Origin: Hydrogenophaga sp. SL48
GTDB taxonomy: Bacteria > Pseudomonadota > Gammaproteobacteria > Burkholderiales > Burkholderiaceae_C
Assembly (NCBI RefSeq): GCF_021729865.1
Contig: NZ_CP063400.1
Location: 4,464,001 to 4,528,000 of the forward strand
DNA length: 64,000 nt
Direction of reading: 5' to 3'
This document shows positions 36,569 through 45,087 of this stretch, piece by piece; within the stretch, counting starts at the first letter, position 1, and every line of letters starts with the position of its first letter. A model generated the notes under the pieces. The model ran no database searches. It was given only the letters and a program-made list of their open reading frames with translations, and was not told the DNA's origin. The position numbers and the translations under genes are program-made.

Positions 36569-38236
36569 TCACTCCAAAGCGAAGGTCCAGACCGACCCCC
36601 CAGCCGGCACCTGGCTCATGCGCTCGTCGCCCAGCAGGGCCCAGACGCCGCCCGCCCCCGACACCACCGTCACGTACTGCTTGCCTTTGAGGTCGAAGGT
36701 CACGGGCAGGCCGATGATGCCGCTGCTGGTCTGGAACTGATACAGCTTCTTGCCGTTGTTCGCGTCCACCGCGATGAACTCGCCCGTGGCCGCGCCGGTG
36801 AACACCAGGCCGCCGGCGGTCGAGAGCGTGCCGGCCATGCTCGGCTGGCCCGGCCAGGCCATCTGCCACTTGCTCTTGCCCGTCATCGGGTCGATGGCGC
36901 TGAGGTAGCCGTGCGGCTCGTTCTTGGGCATGTTCACGCCCCTGAAATTCACGCCCAGGTACCACTCGCCCTTCTTGTACTCGGGCTTGGCCAGCTGGTA
37001 GGGCCAGCTCATGTTGAGCGTGTTGGCGTAGGCGAGACCGGTGGCCGGGTTCCACGACATCGGTGTCCAGTTCTTGCCACCCACCACCGAGGGGAAGATT
37101 TCCACGTCTTCACCGGCGCGGGCCTTCTTGTCGATCTCGCTGTGCACCGGGCGCCCGGTCTTGAGGTCGATGCGGTCGGCCCAGTTGACCTTGACGTAGG
37201 GGTTGGCCGCGAGCAGCTCGCCGTTGGCGCGGTCGAGCACGTACATGAAGCCGTTGCGGTTGGCCTGGGTGAGCACCTTGCGGTCCTTGCCGCCGATCTT
37301 CATGTCGACCAGCATGCCGACCTCGGTGGCGTCGTAGTCGTAGGGGTCGTTGGGGCTGAACTGGTAGTGCCACACGAGTTCGCCGGTCTTGGGGCGGATG
37401 GCCACGACCGAGGCGATGTAGAGGTTGTCGCCCTTGCGCGCGTTCGGGTTCCAGGGGCCGCCATTGCCGGTGCCCCAGTAGACGAGGTCGAGCTCGGGGT
37501 CGTAGGCGCCGGTCAGCCAGGTCGGTGCGCCGCCCTTCTGGTGGGTGTCGCCGGGCCAGGTGTCGCCGCCCTTCTGGTCGGGCGCGGCGGTGGTGTAGAA
37601 GCGCCAGAGCTGTTTGCCGGTGGCCGGATCCCAGCCGTCGATGAAGCCGCGCGTGCCGTACTCGCCGCCGGCAATGCCGGTGATCACCACACCATTGGCG
37701 ATCAGCGGCGCGCTGGTCATGGCCTGACCGTCCAGGTAGTCGGCGGCCTTGCTCTTCCAGAGCTGCTTGCCGGTCTTGGCGTCCATCGCCATCACGTGCG
37801 CGTCGAGCGTGACGCGGTAGAGCTTGCCGTCGAGGATGGCGGCGCCCCGGTTCAGGATGCCGCAGCAGGCCATCTTGAACACGTCCTGCGGCAGCTCGAT
37901 GTCCTGCTTCCAGATCTGCTTGCCGGTGGCCGGGTCGAGGGCCACGGTGCTGTTGTGCGTGGTCACGTACATCACGCCGTTGTGCACGATGGGCTGCGAC
38001 TCCTGGCCCTGCGGGTTGTTCAGGCTGTAGGCCCAGACCGGGCGCAGCTTGCCGGCGTTCTTCGTGTTGATCTGCTTGAGCGGGCTGTAGCGCTGGTTGT
38101 TGTAGCCCATGCCGTAGGTGAGCACGTCGCCGGGCGTGGCGTTGTCGCGCTGGAGGTCCTGAAGGCTCTGGGCCTGGACCGAGCCGATGAGGGCCGCCAA
38201 TGCGACGCCTCCCAGAATCCGGGATGTCGTGACCAT
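36569..38236 (-). CDS. PQQ-dependent alcohol dehydrogenase with lanthanide-type active site
   Basis: A 555-residue periplasmic quinoprotein. The signal peptide ends SVQA (about residue 22). The eight-bladed propeller has repeated W motifs (LDPATGKQIWK, MDAKTGKQLWK, WDPATGKQLWR). The adjacent cysteines in MACCGILNRG form the ring over PQQ. The catalytic Asp is residue 300 in PYDYDAT, and the second Asp, 302, is the residue that distinguishes lanthanide enzymes (XoxF, PedH, ExaF) from calcium ones. No C-terminal haem domain. Starts at 38236 with AGGAG in front. Clustered with a cytochrome and a binding protein, and opposite a GAF-Fis regulator. Alcohol substrate is unknown. Confidence 0.92.
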   Translation of the reverse strand: MVTTSRILGGVALAALIGSVQAQSLQDLQRDNATPGDVLTYGMGYNNQRYSPLKQINTKNAGKLRPVWAYSLNNPQGQESQPIVHNGVMYVTTHNSTVALDPATGKQIWKQDIELPQDVFKMACCGILNRGAAILDGKLYRVTLDAHVMAMDAKTGKQLWKSKAADYLDGQAMTSAPLIANGVVITGIAGGEYGTRGFIDGWDPATGKQLWRFYTTAAPDQKGGDTWPGDTHQKGGAPTWLTGAYDPELDLVYWGTGNGGPWNPNARKGDNLYIASVVAIRPKTGELVWHYQFSPNDPYDYDATEVGMLVDMKIGGKDRKVLTQANRNGFMYVLDRANGELLAANPYVKVNWADRIDLKTGRPVHSEIDKKARAGEDVEIFPSVVGGKNWTPMSWNPATGLAYANTLNMSWPYQLAKPEYKKGEWYLGVNFRGVNMPKNEPHGYLSAIDPMTGKSKWQMAWPGQPSMAGTLSTAGGLVFTGAATGEFIAVDANNGKKLYQFQTSSGIIGLPVTFDLKGKQYVTVVSGAGGVWALLGDERMSQVPAGGSVWTFALE

Positions 38237-38458
38237 GCGTTGTCTCCTGTGGGGATGGTGGAACCGTCGTTGTTGTGAAAGCCCACCCATTTTGGGAAAT
38301 TGCACCCTGGCGCACACGCCCGGGTTTTCCCGGTTATGGAAGTGTTCTGCCGTGGAACACCGGTTGCCCGCGCGACAGCGATGCGGGTTTACCCGCTTGT
38401 TCGGGGCCGCCCCGCTTCGGAAGCTCGGGCTTTCCGCCCCCCCCGGTTCCCCATCCCC

Positions 38459-39736
38459 ATGCGCACCGCACCCCGCACGCTGTCCACCGAAGGTCTGCCC
38501 GCGCAACCGTTTTTCCAGACCCCGGAGCAGCGCGCCGCGCTCGCGCGCCAGCGCTTCTTCGACGAAGACGTGCGGCCCTCGGGCCTGGTGAGCGAGGCGG
38601 TGATCCAGTCGTGGGGCCGCAGCCGGTCGCTCGGCCACACCCGCCACAAATGCCCCTCGCTGGACCCGGTGAGCCGCGCCTCGCTCAACGCCACGCTGGC
38701 GCGCAACCGCGAGTTGCTCGACGCGGCGCAGCTGGACCTGAACCAACTGGAAGCGTCGCTCACGGGCACCCAGTGCCGCGTGCTGCTGACCGACGCCACC
38801 GGCGTGATCGTGCACGTCACCCACGGCGCGCGCGAGCCCGGACAGGGCACCCTGAACGTCGCCTCGCGCGTGGGTGTCAACCTCGCCGAGGGCCACATCG
38901 GCACCACCGCGCCCGGCATCGTGGTGCGCACGGGCCTGGCCAGCACGGTGCTGGGCTGCGAACACTATTACGACATGTTCCAGGACATGCGCTGCGCGGC
39001 CGCGCCCATCCGTGACGTGCAGGGCCGGCTGGTGGGCGTGCTCGACCTGTCCACCGAATCGCGCGGCTTCGGTTTTGACGCGGCCTCGGTGGTCGGCGTG
39101 TTCGCCACCTCGATCGAAAACCGCCTGCTGCAGGCCCAGTCGGACCGGCACCTGGTGCTGCATTTCCAGGCCGCACCGGCCTTGCTGGGCACGCCAATGG
39201 AAGGGCTGGCCGGCGTGTCCACCGACGGCGAGGTGGTCTGGCTCAACGCCACCGGCCACAGCCTGCTGGGACGAGGCCCCAAGCAGCCGCAGGGCAGCGT
39301 GGGCGAGCTGCTCGGGCTGGAGATGCGGCAGCTGCTGGCGCTGTGTGGCACGCCGAGCGCGCGCCTGGTGCAACTGCCCAGCGGGCTGGGCATCTGGATG
39401 AAGGTCGAGCTGCGCATGCCCGACGGGGTGGACGTCCCGCACGGCGTTGGCTGGTCGGCCGCTCCGGCACCCGTGGCACCGGCGACGTCGGTACCGCACG
39501 AACGCGACGCACCCGCGCAGCACCATGAAGCCGATGAGGCCGCCGAGGCGAACGGTGTCGTGCCTGCGCCGGCCGCGGCCGCACCCACGGGTGCGCCGTC
39601 GCTGGCCGAGGCCCAGCAGGCGCTGATCGTTCGCAGCCTGCAGGCCAACGGCGGCAACGTCGCCAGGACCGCCCGCCAGCTGGGTGTTTCCCGGGGCCTG
39701 GTTTACCGGCACCTGCGCAAACCTGCGACGGACTGA
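38459..39736 (+). CDS. AcoR-like regulator: GAF and PAS-like domains with Fis helix-turn-helix, no AAA+ domain
   Basis: A 425-residue regulator. The N-terminal region (RPSGLVSEAVIQSWGRSRSL) and GAF domain (VASRVGVNLAEGHIGTTAPG; CEHYYDMFQDMRCAAAPI) are those of AcoR-type alcohol/acetoin regulators. A PAS-like segment follows (GVSTDGEVVWLNATGHSLLG), then an alanine/proline-rich linker and the Fis-type HTH_8 (NGGNVARTARQLGVSRGLVY). No Walker A or GAFTGA is found, so the sigma-54 activating AAA+ domain is missing. It is divergent from the PQQ dehydrogenase (222 bases) and presumably controls it. Confidence 0.85.
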   Translation: MRTAPRTLSTEGLPAQPFFQTPEQRAALARQRFFDEDVRPSGLVSEAVIQSWGRSRSLGHTRHKCPSLDPVSRASLNATLARNRELLDAAQLDLNQLEASLTGTQCRVLLTDATGVIVHVTHGAREPGQGTLNVASRVGVNLAEGHIGTTAPGIVVRTGLASTVLGCEHYYDMFQDMRCAAAPIRDVQGRLVGVLDLSTESRGFGFDAASVVGVFATSIENRLLQAQSDRHLVLHFQAAPALLGTPMEGLAGVSTDGEVVWLNATGHSLLGRGPKQPQGSVGELLGLEMRQLLALCGTPSARLVQLPSGLGIWMKVELRMPDGVDVPHGVGWSAAPAPVAPATSVPHERDAPAQHHEADEAAEANGVVPAPAAAAPTGAPSLAEAQQALIVRSLQANGGNVARTARQLGVSRGLVYRHLRKPATD

Positions 39737-39773
39737 CGCCAACGGGTGTGAGGTGGGCTGCGACAATCGGCGC

Positions 39774-40880
39774 ATGCCCCACCACGTCCACACCGCCACC
39801 CCCCTGTCCACCCACGACACCACCCGCGTTGACGACCTGCGCATCGGCGCGGTGCGCCCGCTCATCACGCCCGCGCTGCTGCAGGAGTGGCTGCCCACGC
39901 CGCCGGCCGCGCAGGCGCTGGTGGAAGGCAGCCGCGCCGCGCTCTCGCGCGTGCTGCACGGGCAGGATCACCGTCTCATCGTGGTGGTGGGACCTTGCTC
40001 CATCCACGACCACGGCCAGGCCATGGCCTACGCGCGCCTGCTGAAAGAACAGGCCGACGCGCTGAGTGGCGAGCTGCTGATCGTCATGCGTGTGTACTTC
40101 GAGAAACCGCGCACCACGGTGGGCTGGAAGGGCTACATCAACGACCCGCACCTGGACGGCAGTTTCGCCATCAACGAAGGGCTGGAACTGGCGCGCCAGC
40201 TGCTGCTGGACGTGCTCGCGGTCGGCCTGCCGGTGGGCACCGAATTCCTCGATCTGCTGTCGCCGCAGTTCATCAGCGACCTGGTGAGCTGGGGCGCCAT
40301 CGGCGCGCGCACGACGGAGAGCCAGAGCCACCGCCAGCTCGCCAGCGGCCTCTCCTGCCCGGTGGGTTTCAAGAACGGCACCGACGGCGGCATCAAGGTC
40401 GCGAGCGACGCCATCCAGGCCGCGCAGGCCTCACACGCCTTCATGGGCATGACCAAGATGGGCCAGGCCGCGATCTTCGAGACGCGCGGCAACGCGGACT
40501 GCCACATCATCCTGCGCGGCGGCAAGCAGCCCAACTATGCGAAGGCCGACGTGGACGCCGCCTGCGCGCTGCTCAGGGCCGCCGGCCTGCGCGAGCAGGT
40601 GATGATCGACGTCTCGCACGCCAACAGCAGCAAGCAGCACCGCAAGCAGATCGAGGTGGCGGCCGACGTGGCGCAGCAGATCGCGGCGGGCGACGCGCGC
40701 ATCACCGGTGTGATGATCGAAAGCCACCTGAACGAAGGCCGGCAGGACATCGTGCCCGGCCAGCCGCTGCAACCCGGCGTGAGCGTGACCGACGCCTGCA
40801 TCAGTTTCGAACAGACCGTGCCGGTGCTGCAAGGCCTGGCGGCGGCGGTGCGGGCGCGGCGCGCGCTCCTGCAGGGCTGA
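39774..40880 (+). CDS. aroG: 3-deoxy-7-phosphoheptulonate synthase, class I (AroG-type)
   Basis: A 368-residue cytoplasmic enzyme that condenses phosphoenolpyruvate and erythrose 4-phosphate, the first step of aromatic amino acid synthesis. Class I motifs are present: VGPCSIHDHGQAMAYA, MRVYFEKPRTTVGWKGYIND, IGARTTESQSHRQLASGLSC, GFKNGTDG and DVSHANSSKQHRKQ. The N-terminal LRIGAVRPLITPALL is the typical feedback-binding region. Which of Phe, Tyr or Trp inhibits it cannot be read. It stands alone after the regulator gene. Confidence 0.95.
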   Translation: MPHHVHTATPLSTHDTTRVDDLRIGAVRPLITPALLQEWLPTPPAAQALVEGSRAALSRVLHGQDHRLIVVVGPCSIHDHGQAMAYARLLKEQADALSGELLIVMRVYFEKPRTTVGWKGYINDPHLDGSFAINEGLELARQLLLDVLAVGLPVGTEFLDLLSPQFISDLVSWGAIGARTTESQSHRQLASGLSCPVGFKNGTDGGIKVASDAIQAAQASHAFMGMTKMGQAAIFETRGNADCHIILRGGKQPNYAKADVDAACALLRAAGLREQVMIDVSHANSSKQHRKQIEVAADVAQQIAAGDARITGVMIESHLNEGRQDIVPGQPLQPGVSVTDACISFEQTVPVLQGLAAAVRARRALLQG

Positions 40881-41013
40881 ACCACCGCCCGTCCAGCGGG
40901 CGGCTGCGTCAATGTCGACAGGGGGTTTCGCCCCCGGTTCCCTGGTTCTGGCTAGAGTGCCGTCGGCCCGGGCATCGCCCAGGCCTTCATTCATTCAGAC
41001 ACAGGAGGGTTGC

Positions 41014-41817
41014 ATGCCAGTTTTCGATCTCAGGGGCCGCAAGGCCTTGGTCACCGGAGGCGCCCGGGGGCTGGGCGCCGGCATGGCGGTGGCGCTGGCC
41101 GCCTCTGGGGCCGCGGTGATGATCGGCGACGTGCTGGAGGACGAGGGGCGGGACACCGCACGCGCGCTGACCACCACCGGCGCCCAGGCCGCTTTCGTGA
41201 ACCTGGACGTGACCGACGAAGCCAGCTGGCTCACGGCCGTGAGCGCCACCCACACCGCCTTCGGCGGCTTCGACATCCTGATCAACAACGCCGGCGTCGA
41301 GGTCACCGCCCTGGTGACCGAGATCGAACCCGACGCGCTGCGGCGCATGCTCGACGTCAACATCGTCGGCACCGCGCTGGGCCTCAAGCACGCCTTTCGC
41401 ACCATGCGTCCGGGCGGTCTGGCCGGGCAGGGCGGCGTGGTGGTCAACGTGTCGTCGGTGGCGGCCACCATCGCCTTCCCGGCGATCGCGGGCTATTCGG
41501 CCACCAAGTCGGCGGTGGACCGGCTCACGCGTGTGGCGGCGATGGAGTCGGGCAAGCTGGGGTATGGCGTGCGGGTGAACTGCGTCTACCCGGGGCTGGT
41601 GCCCACCGACATGGGCATGAAACTCGCGGGCGACGTGGTCACGGCCGGGCTCTTCCCGACACCGGAAGAAGCCGTCGGCGCGATCATCGAGCAGACGCCG
41701 CTCGGGCGCCTGGGCACCGTGAGCGACATGGCCGACGCGGTGGTCTTCCTGTGCTCCGGCGCCTCGCGCTTCATCACCGGCGCGGGCCTGCCGGTGGACG
41801 GCGGCATGGGCATGTGA
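41014..41817 (+). CDS. Short-chain dehydrogenase/reductase
   Basis: A 267-residue classical SDR: TGGARGLG cofactor loop, Asp in MIGDVLEDEG (NAD preference), NNAG, VNVSSVAATIAFPAI with the catalytic Ser, and YSATK. C-terminal DGGMGM. It has a good ribosome binding site (AGGAGGG) and its own promoter region of about 130 bases. No neighbours point to a substrate; 3-alpha/20-beta-hydroxysteroid or 3-hydroxyacyl dehydrogenase-like subfamilies are possible. Confidence 0.85.
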   Translation: MPVFDLRGRKALVTGGARGLGAGMAVALAASGAAVMIGDVLEDEGRDTARALTTTGAQAAFVNLDVTDEASWLTAVSATHTAFGGFDILINNAGVEVTALVTEIEPDALRRMLDVNIVGTALGLKHAFRTMRPGGLAGQGGVVVNVSSVAATIAFPAIAGYSATKSAVDRLTRVAAMESGKLGYGVRVNCVYPGLVPTDMGMKLAGDVVTAGLFPTPEEAVGAIIEQTPLGRLGTVSDMADAVVFLCSGASRFITGAGLPVDGGMGM

Positions 41818-41847
41818 GCCCGGCCGCCGTCGAAAGGGGCGGTTCGA

Positions 41848-42102
41848 TCAGCGCGGCTTGCGCGGAACGATCGGGCCGCGGCCTTCGATGTGGCGGAAAT
41901 TGATCCGGCCCTTGGTCAGGTCGTAGGGCGAGAGTTCGAGCGAGACCCGGTCACCCGCGAGGATGCGGATGTGGTTCTTCTTCATCTTGCCGGCGGAGTA
42001 GGCGATCAGCTGGTGACCGTTGTCCAGCGTCACACGAAAGCGCGTGTCGGGCAGCACCTCGTTGACGATGCCCATCATGTCGATCAGTTCTTCCTTGGCC
42101 AT
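41848..42102 (-). CDS. infA: Translation initiation factor IF-1, extended paralogue
   Basis: An 84-residue S1/OB-fold protein ([60 protein letters not shown]). It aligns with the whole of classical IF-1 (72 residues) and then has an extra, basic tail [14 protein letters not shown]. Many Burkholderiales carry such a second infA away from the ribosomal operon, often beside cold-shock genes; no ribosomal proteins are near here. It binds the 30S A-site in the known role. Confidence 0.93.
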   Translation of the reverse strand: MAKEELIDMMGIVNEVLPDTRFRVTLDNGHQLIAYSAGKMKKNHIRILAGDRVSLELSPYDLTKGRINFRHIEGRGPIVPRKPR

Positions 42103-42118
42103 GTGTGGCTCCTTTGCT

Positions 42119-42418
42119 TCAAATACAAATCTGAGGCGCCGCAGCGGCACCGGGGCGGGCGCGCGCGCGGAGTGCGTCGTTCACCCAGTCAATGCCCTGC
42201 GCCACGGCGTAGTCGGCCGCAGCGTCGTGGGTCGCGAAATCATCGTGGAAACGCATGACACGGGCGGTACAGGCGCTGCCGGAGCCGCTGGCGATGGACA
42301 CCTGTGCGGCAAAACGCCCGCTGTCCAGCGGGCGAGAGCCAGCCGCAATGCGGTACTGGCCCAGGGTGAGAGAAGAAAGACCTTGCGAAGGCGTGGTCGT
42401 GGAAATCGTATGAATCAT
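42119..42418 (-). CDS. Small conserved unknown protein upstream of infA
   Basis: A 99-residue protein starting [20 protein letters not shown], with two blocks [20 protein letters not shown] and [21 protein letters not shown] recall short proteins of this sort next to cold-shock or infA genes in Burkholderiales, without known function. Start is 42418 (42427 possible). It lies 16 bases before infA on the same strand and is probably in its transcript. Real-gene call is moderate. Confidence 0.6.
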   Translation of the reverse strand: MIHTISTTTPSQGLSSLTLGQYRIAAGSRPLDSGRFAAQVSIASGSGSACTARVMRFHDDFATHDAAADYAVAQGIDWVNDALRARARPGAAAAPQICI

Positions 42419-42788
42419 CAAAAACATCAAAGGGCTGGGACCGCCGCCAAAGCAGCAGACCCCGTCAGCGCCCGTACAAACACATGTGGCAGCCCCAAGC
42501 GCCGGGGTGCCCAACTGAAAAACCAGGAACCACCAGATTGCAGGACAGAGCAGGCAACCCGGTAGCACCAGCGCACGACCCTCGGCAGGGGCATCGGCAC
42601 AACAGCAGGGAAAGGATTTGCGACGTTACCGCCCTCGAAGAGGGAGCGGAGCAGGCGCGGCTCGCGATGGAGGGGCTGGACCGGCCACCCCTCTGCCGGG
42701 GGTGGTACGCCAGGGCATCCACAGACGCTTGACGTGCTCGGTCGCCCAAGGCGAACCCTGTAATGTACCACGATGCGGAATATTTGTG
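42419..42788 (-). other. 370-base non-coding stretch, possible long 5' leader of the infA transcript
   Basis: No convincing gene on either strand. On the minus strand TACATT near 42761-42756 might be a -10 box, which would give a leader of more than 300 bases. Long leaders are common for cold-shock transcripts, but no specific RNA motif was recognised. Confidence 0.35.
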
Positions 42789-43559
42789 TCAGCACCGCAG
42801 GCGGAAATGCTGATCTGTGGCGGTTCTTCGCTCAAAACGCACCCGGTCCTGTTCGCCCGGCGGCAAGGGCTGCCGGGCGTAGGCGTCCAGCGCGGCGATC
42901 TCTTCCTTGAGGCGCCTGCAACGCCAGGCCTTGTCGTCGGGGGCCCGGGCCGCCACGGTCGCGCCGCCTTGAGGGGCCGGTGGTGGCGGGGTGAGATCGG
43001 CCATGCGGTGGCGCGCAAAGGCAATCTGGTCGGCCAGGGGCAGGTCGGCCGGCACGGTGTAGGCCCGGACGACGTAGGCGCCGCGGTGCTGGCAATGCAC
43101 GCGGGACCAGACCAACCCCGCCCCCTTGCAGCGGTAGAGCGTGATGCTCTCGCCGCCCGCGTTGAGCGGGTCGGAGACGTCCACGCCCCGGGACGTCGAT
43201 CCGCCCGGGCAGGCTTGGTCGGTGTAGAGCACCTGGCCCGTGTGGTCACAGCGCTGCGGGCTGGCGGGTGGACGGGCTGCGTTTGAGGTGTCGGGTGTGG
43301 GCACAGCAGCGGCCGCAAGCGAGGCCGGCCGGGCGGGGGGCATTTCCGCGGTGGCGCGCAGAGGTAATGGCGACGGGGCGGGCACGGGGGTCTTGGGTGA
43401 GCCCGGCCAGTTGAACACGGCGTAAGCGCCGAACACCAGCGCCGCGAGCACCAGACCGATCGACAGGCCACTGACACCGGCGTGGGCCGGCGGGCGGAAA
43501 AGGGTCGCGGCGTCCAGCCCCTCTCGACCAGCGTTTCCGTCGTCGGGCGCAGCGCTCAT
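42789..43559 (-). CDS. Single-pass membrane protein of unknown function (DUF4124-like part)
   Basis: A 256-residue protein with one membrane helix at about 30-50 (LSIGLVLAALVFGAYAVF), a proline/alanine-rich linker and a C-terminal domain with paired cysteines (QRCDHTGQVLYTDQACPGGS, then LYRCKGAGLVWSRVHCQHRG), which resembles the Cys-containing start of DUF4124 domains. Likely periplasmic after the helix. Its stop region overlaps the M48 protease start codon side by four bases at 43556-43559, so it is read first and the protease gene upstream is a separate unit; co-expression is still likely. Confidence 0.65.
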   Translation of the reverse strand: MSAAPDDGNAGREGLDAATLFRPPAHAGVSGLSIGLVLAALVFGAYAVFNWPGSPKTPVPAPSPLPLRATAEMPPARPASLAAAAVPTPDTSNAARPPASPQRCDHTGQVLYTDQACPGGSTSRGVDVSDPLNAGGESITLYRCKGAGLVWSRVHCQHRGAYVVRAYTVPADLPLADQIAFARHRMADLTPPPPAPQGGATVAARAPDDKAWRCRRLKEEIAALDAYARQPLPPGEQDRVRFERRTATDQHFRLRC

Positions 43560-45049
43560 TCCGCCTTCACCACCTTGACCATCTGCCCCACCGGCGGGTC
43601 GCTGCGGCCATAGGTGCCGTTGAGCAGCTGCAGGCGTTTTTCAGGCACGGCCGACTGGCGCGCCAGCTCGGCAAAGCCGCCGCGCGGAAAGGGCACGAGG
43701 CGCACGACCCAGGGCCGGGCGGCCTGCTGGTCGGCTGCGTTCATCGCGCGGAACGATTTTTCAGCGGCCATCATCCCGGGCATGGCGCGCTGGCGCGCGG
43801 CCGGGTCCACCGAGAGGTAGAGCATCACGAAGGTGTTCTGCTTCGGCCCGGTCACGAGCGTGGCCTCAAGGGCCTGCGGTTGGCCGTTGCTCCCTTTTCG
43901 CGCACCGACGAAGTGGGTGGCGGTGAACCCGTTGATGTTGCCTCGCGTGGTTTTGCCTTCGCTGGGCTGGAGGGCGTTGCGAATGATGTCGTCGTGCGTG
44001 TTGCCGGCGTTGGGGGGCACGGCGAGCACGCGCAGCGCGGCGTCGCCCTGTGGGCTGGTGAAGGTGAGGGCATCCGCCGCGTTCTCGATGCGCCAGCCGG
44101 CGGGCGCGGCCATGGTGATGCCCATGGCAGGGTGGTAGAAGTTCTGCCCCCGCGTGAGCCCCTGCTCGGGACTTTCGCCGAAGCGCACGCCGTCGATCAT
44201 CTGCATGAACCGCTGGCTGCCATCGGAGGCGAACGTGCCCTGGTATTTGGCGGCGTTCTGGCTGATGGATTGCAGGCGCTGGTCGTTGCTGGGGTGGGAC
44301 GAGAGCCAGCTGTCGCGTTCTGGCGCGGGCTGGCCGGCGGCGCGGGCTTCATCAATGGCAAAGGCTTCCTGCAGCTTGAGCACGCGGATGACGTCGATCA
44401 TGTGGCGCGGGTCGTACTGGCTGCGCGCGAGGTACTCGGCGCCGAGGGTGTCGGCCTGCAGCTCCTGTTCGCGGCTGTATTTCGCCACGTAGCCGGCGGC
44501 CACGCCCTGCGCCATCTGGCCAAACATCTCGGTGCCGCCGCTCACGCCGACCTTGCTTTCGAGCACCGCACCGAGCACGGTGGCGGCGAGCACGCCCAGG
44601 CCGGCGGTCTGCTGGCGGGTGGCGCGCTGGGCGCCGTGTCGGGCGGTCACGTGGCCGATCTCGTGGCCGATCACACCGGCCATGTCGGCCTCGTTCTCCA
44701 TGTAGGCCAGGATGCCGCGCGTGACGTAGACGTAGCCACCGGGCAGCGCAAAGGCGTTGATCTCCGAGCTGTCGAGCACGGTGAAGGTCCAGGGGATGTT
44801 GGCGCGGTGCGATTGTTTCGCCAGCTTCTGGCCGACCTCGTTCACGTAGGCCTGCAGGCGGGCGTCCTGGTAGACGCCGTACTCCTTCAACACCTCGGCG
44901 TGGGCCTTCTTGCCTTCGGCAAGCTCGGCGGACTCATCCATGGTGGTGCGCTCGGACTCGCCAGTGACCGGGTTGACCACCGTGGTGCCGCAGCCGCCGA
45001 CCAGCAGGCCCAGCGCCAGCACGAAGGGAAGCATGCGTTTCACGATCAT
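43556..45049 (-). CDS. M48-family zinc metalloprotease lipoprotein
   Basis: A 497-residue protein. The signal has a lipobox LVGGC with Cys20. HEIGH at 129-133 is the zinc site, and the third ligand is the Glu in REQELQADTLGAEYL. The remainder (about 290-497) is a beta-rich domain that includes a PrsW-free, TPR-free region; it resembles the LoiP/BepA-type outer-membrane quality control proteases but with a different C-terminal module. It overlaps the next gene by four bases. Substrate unknown. Confidence 0.9.
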   Translation of the reverse strand: MIVKRMLPFVLALGLLVGGCGTTVVNPVTGESERTTMDESAELAEGKKAHAEVLKEYGVYQDARLQAYVNEVGQKLAKQSHRANIPWTFTVLDSSEINAFALPGGYVYVTRGILAYMENEADMAGVIGHEIGHVTARHGAQRATRQQTAGLGVLAATVLGAVLESKVGVSGGTEMFGQMAQGVAAGYVAKYSREQELQADTLGAEYLARSQYDPRHMIDVIRVLKLQEAFAIDEARAAGQPAPERDSWLSSHPSNDQRLQSISQNAAKYQGTFASDGSQRFMQMIDGVRFGESPEQGLTRGQNFYHPAMGITMAAPAGWRIENAADALTFTSPQGDAALRVLAVPPNAGNTHDDIIRNALQPSEGKTTRGNINGFTATHFVGARKGSNGQPQALEATLVTGPKQNTFVMLYLSVDPAARQRAMPGMMAAEKSFRAMNAADQQAARPWVVRLVPFPRGGFAELARQSAVPEKRLQLLNGTYGRSDPPVGQMVKVVKAE

Positions 45050-45087
45050 CTGCGGTGACTCCTCGTTGGGTGGGACGCGGACGGGCG

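Noticed and set aside
36569..39898. Extension of the PQQ dehydrogenase frame to 1109 codons
   Set aside because: The extra 554 codons run antisense through the GAF regulator; the signal peptide and ribosome binding site fix the start at 38236.
42484..42732. Possible 82-codon gene in the 42.4-42.8 kb gap
   Set aside because: No ribosome binding site, atypical composition and no recognisable family on either strand.
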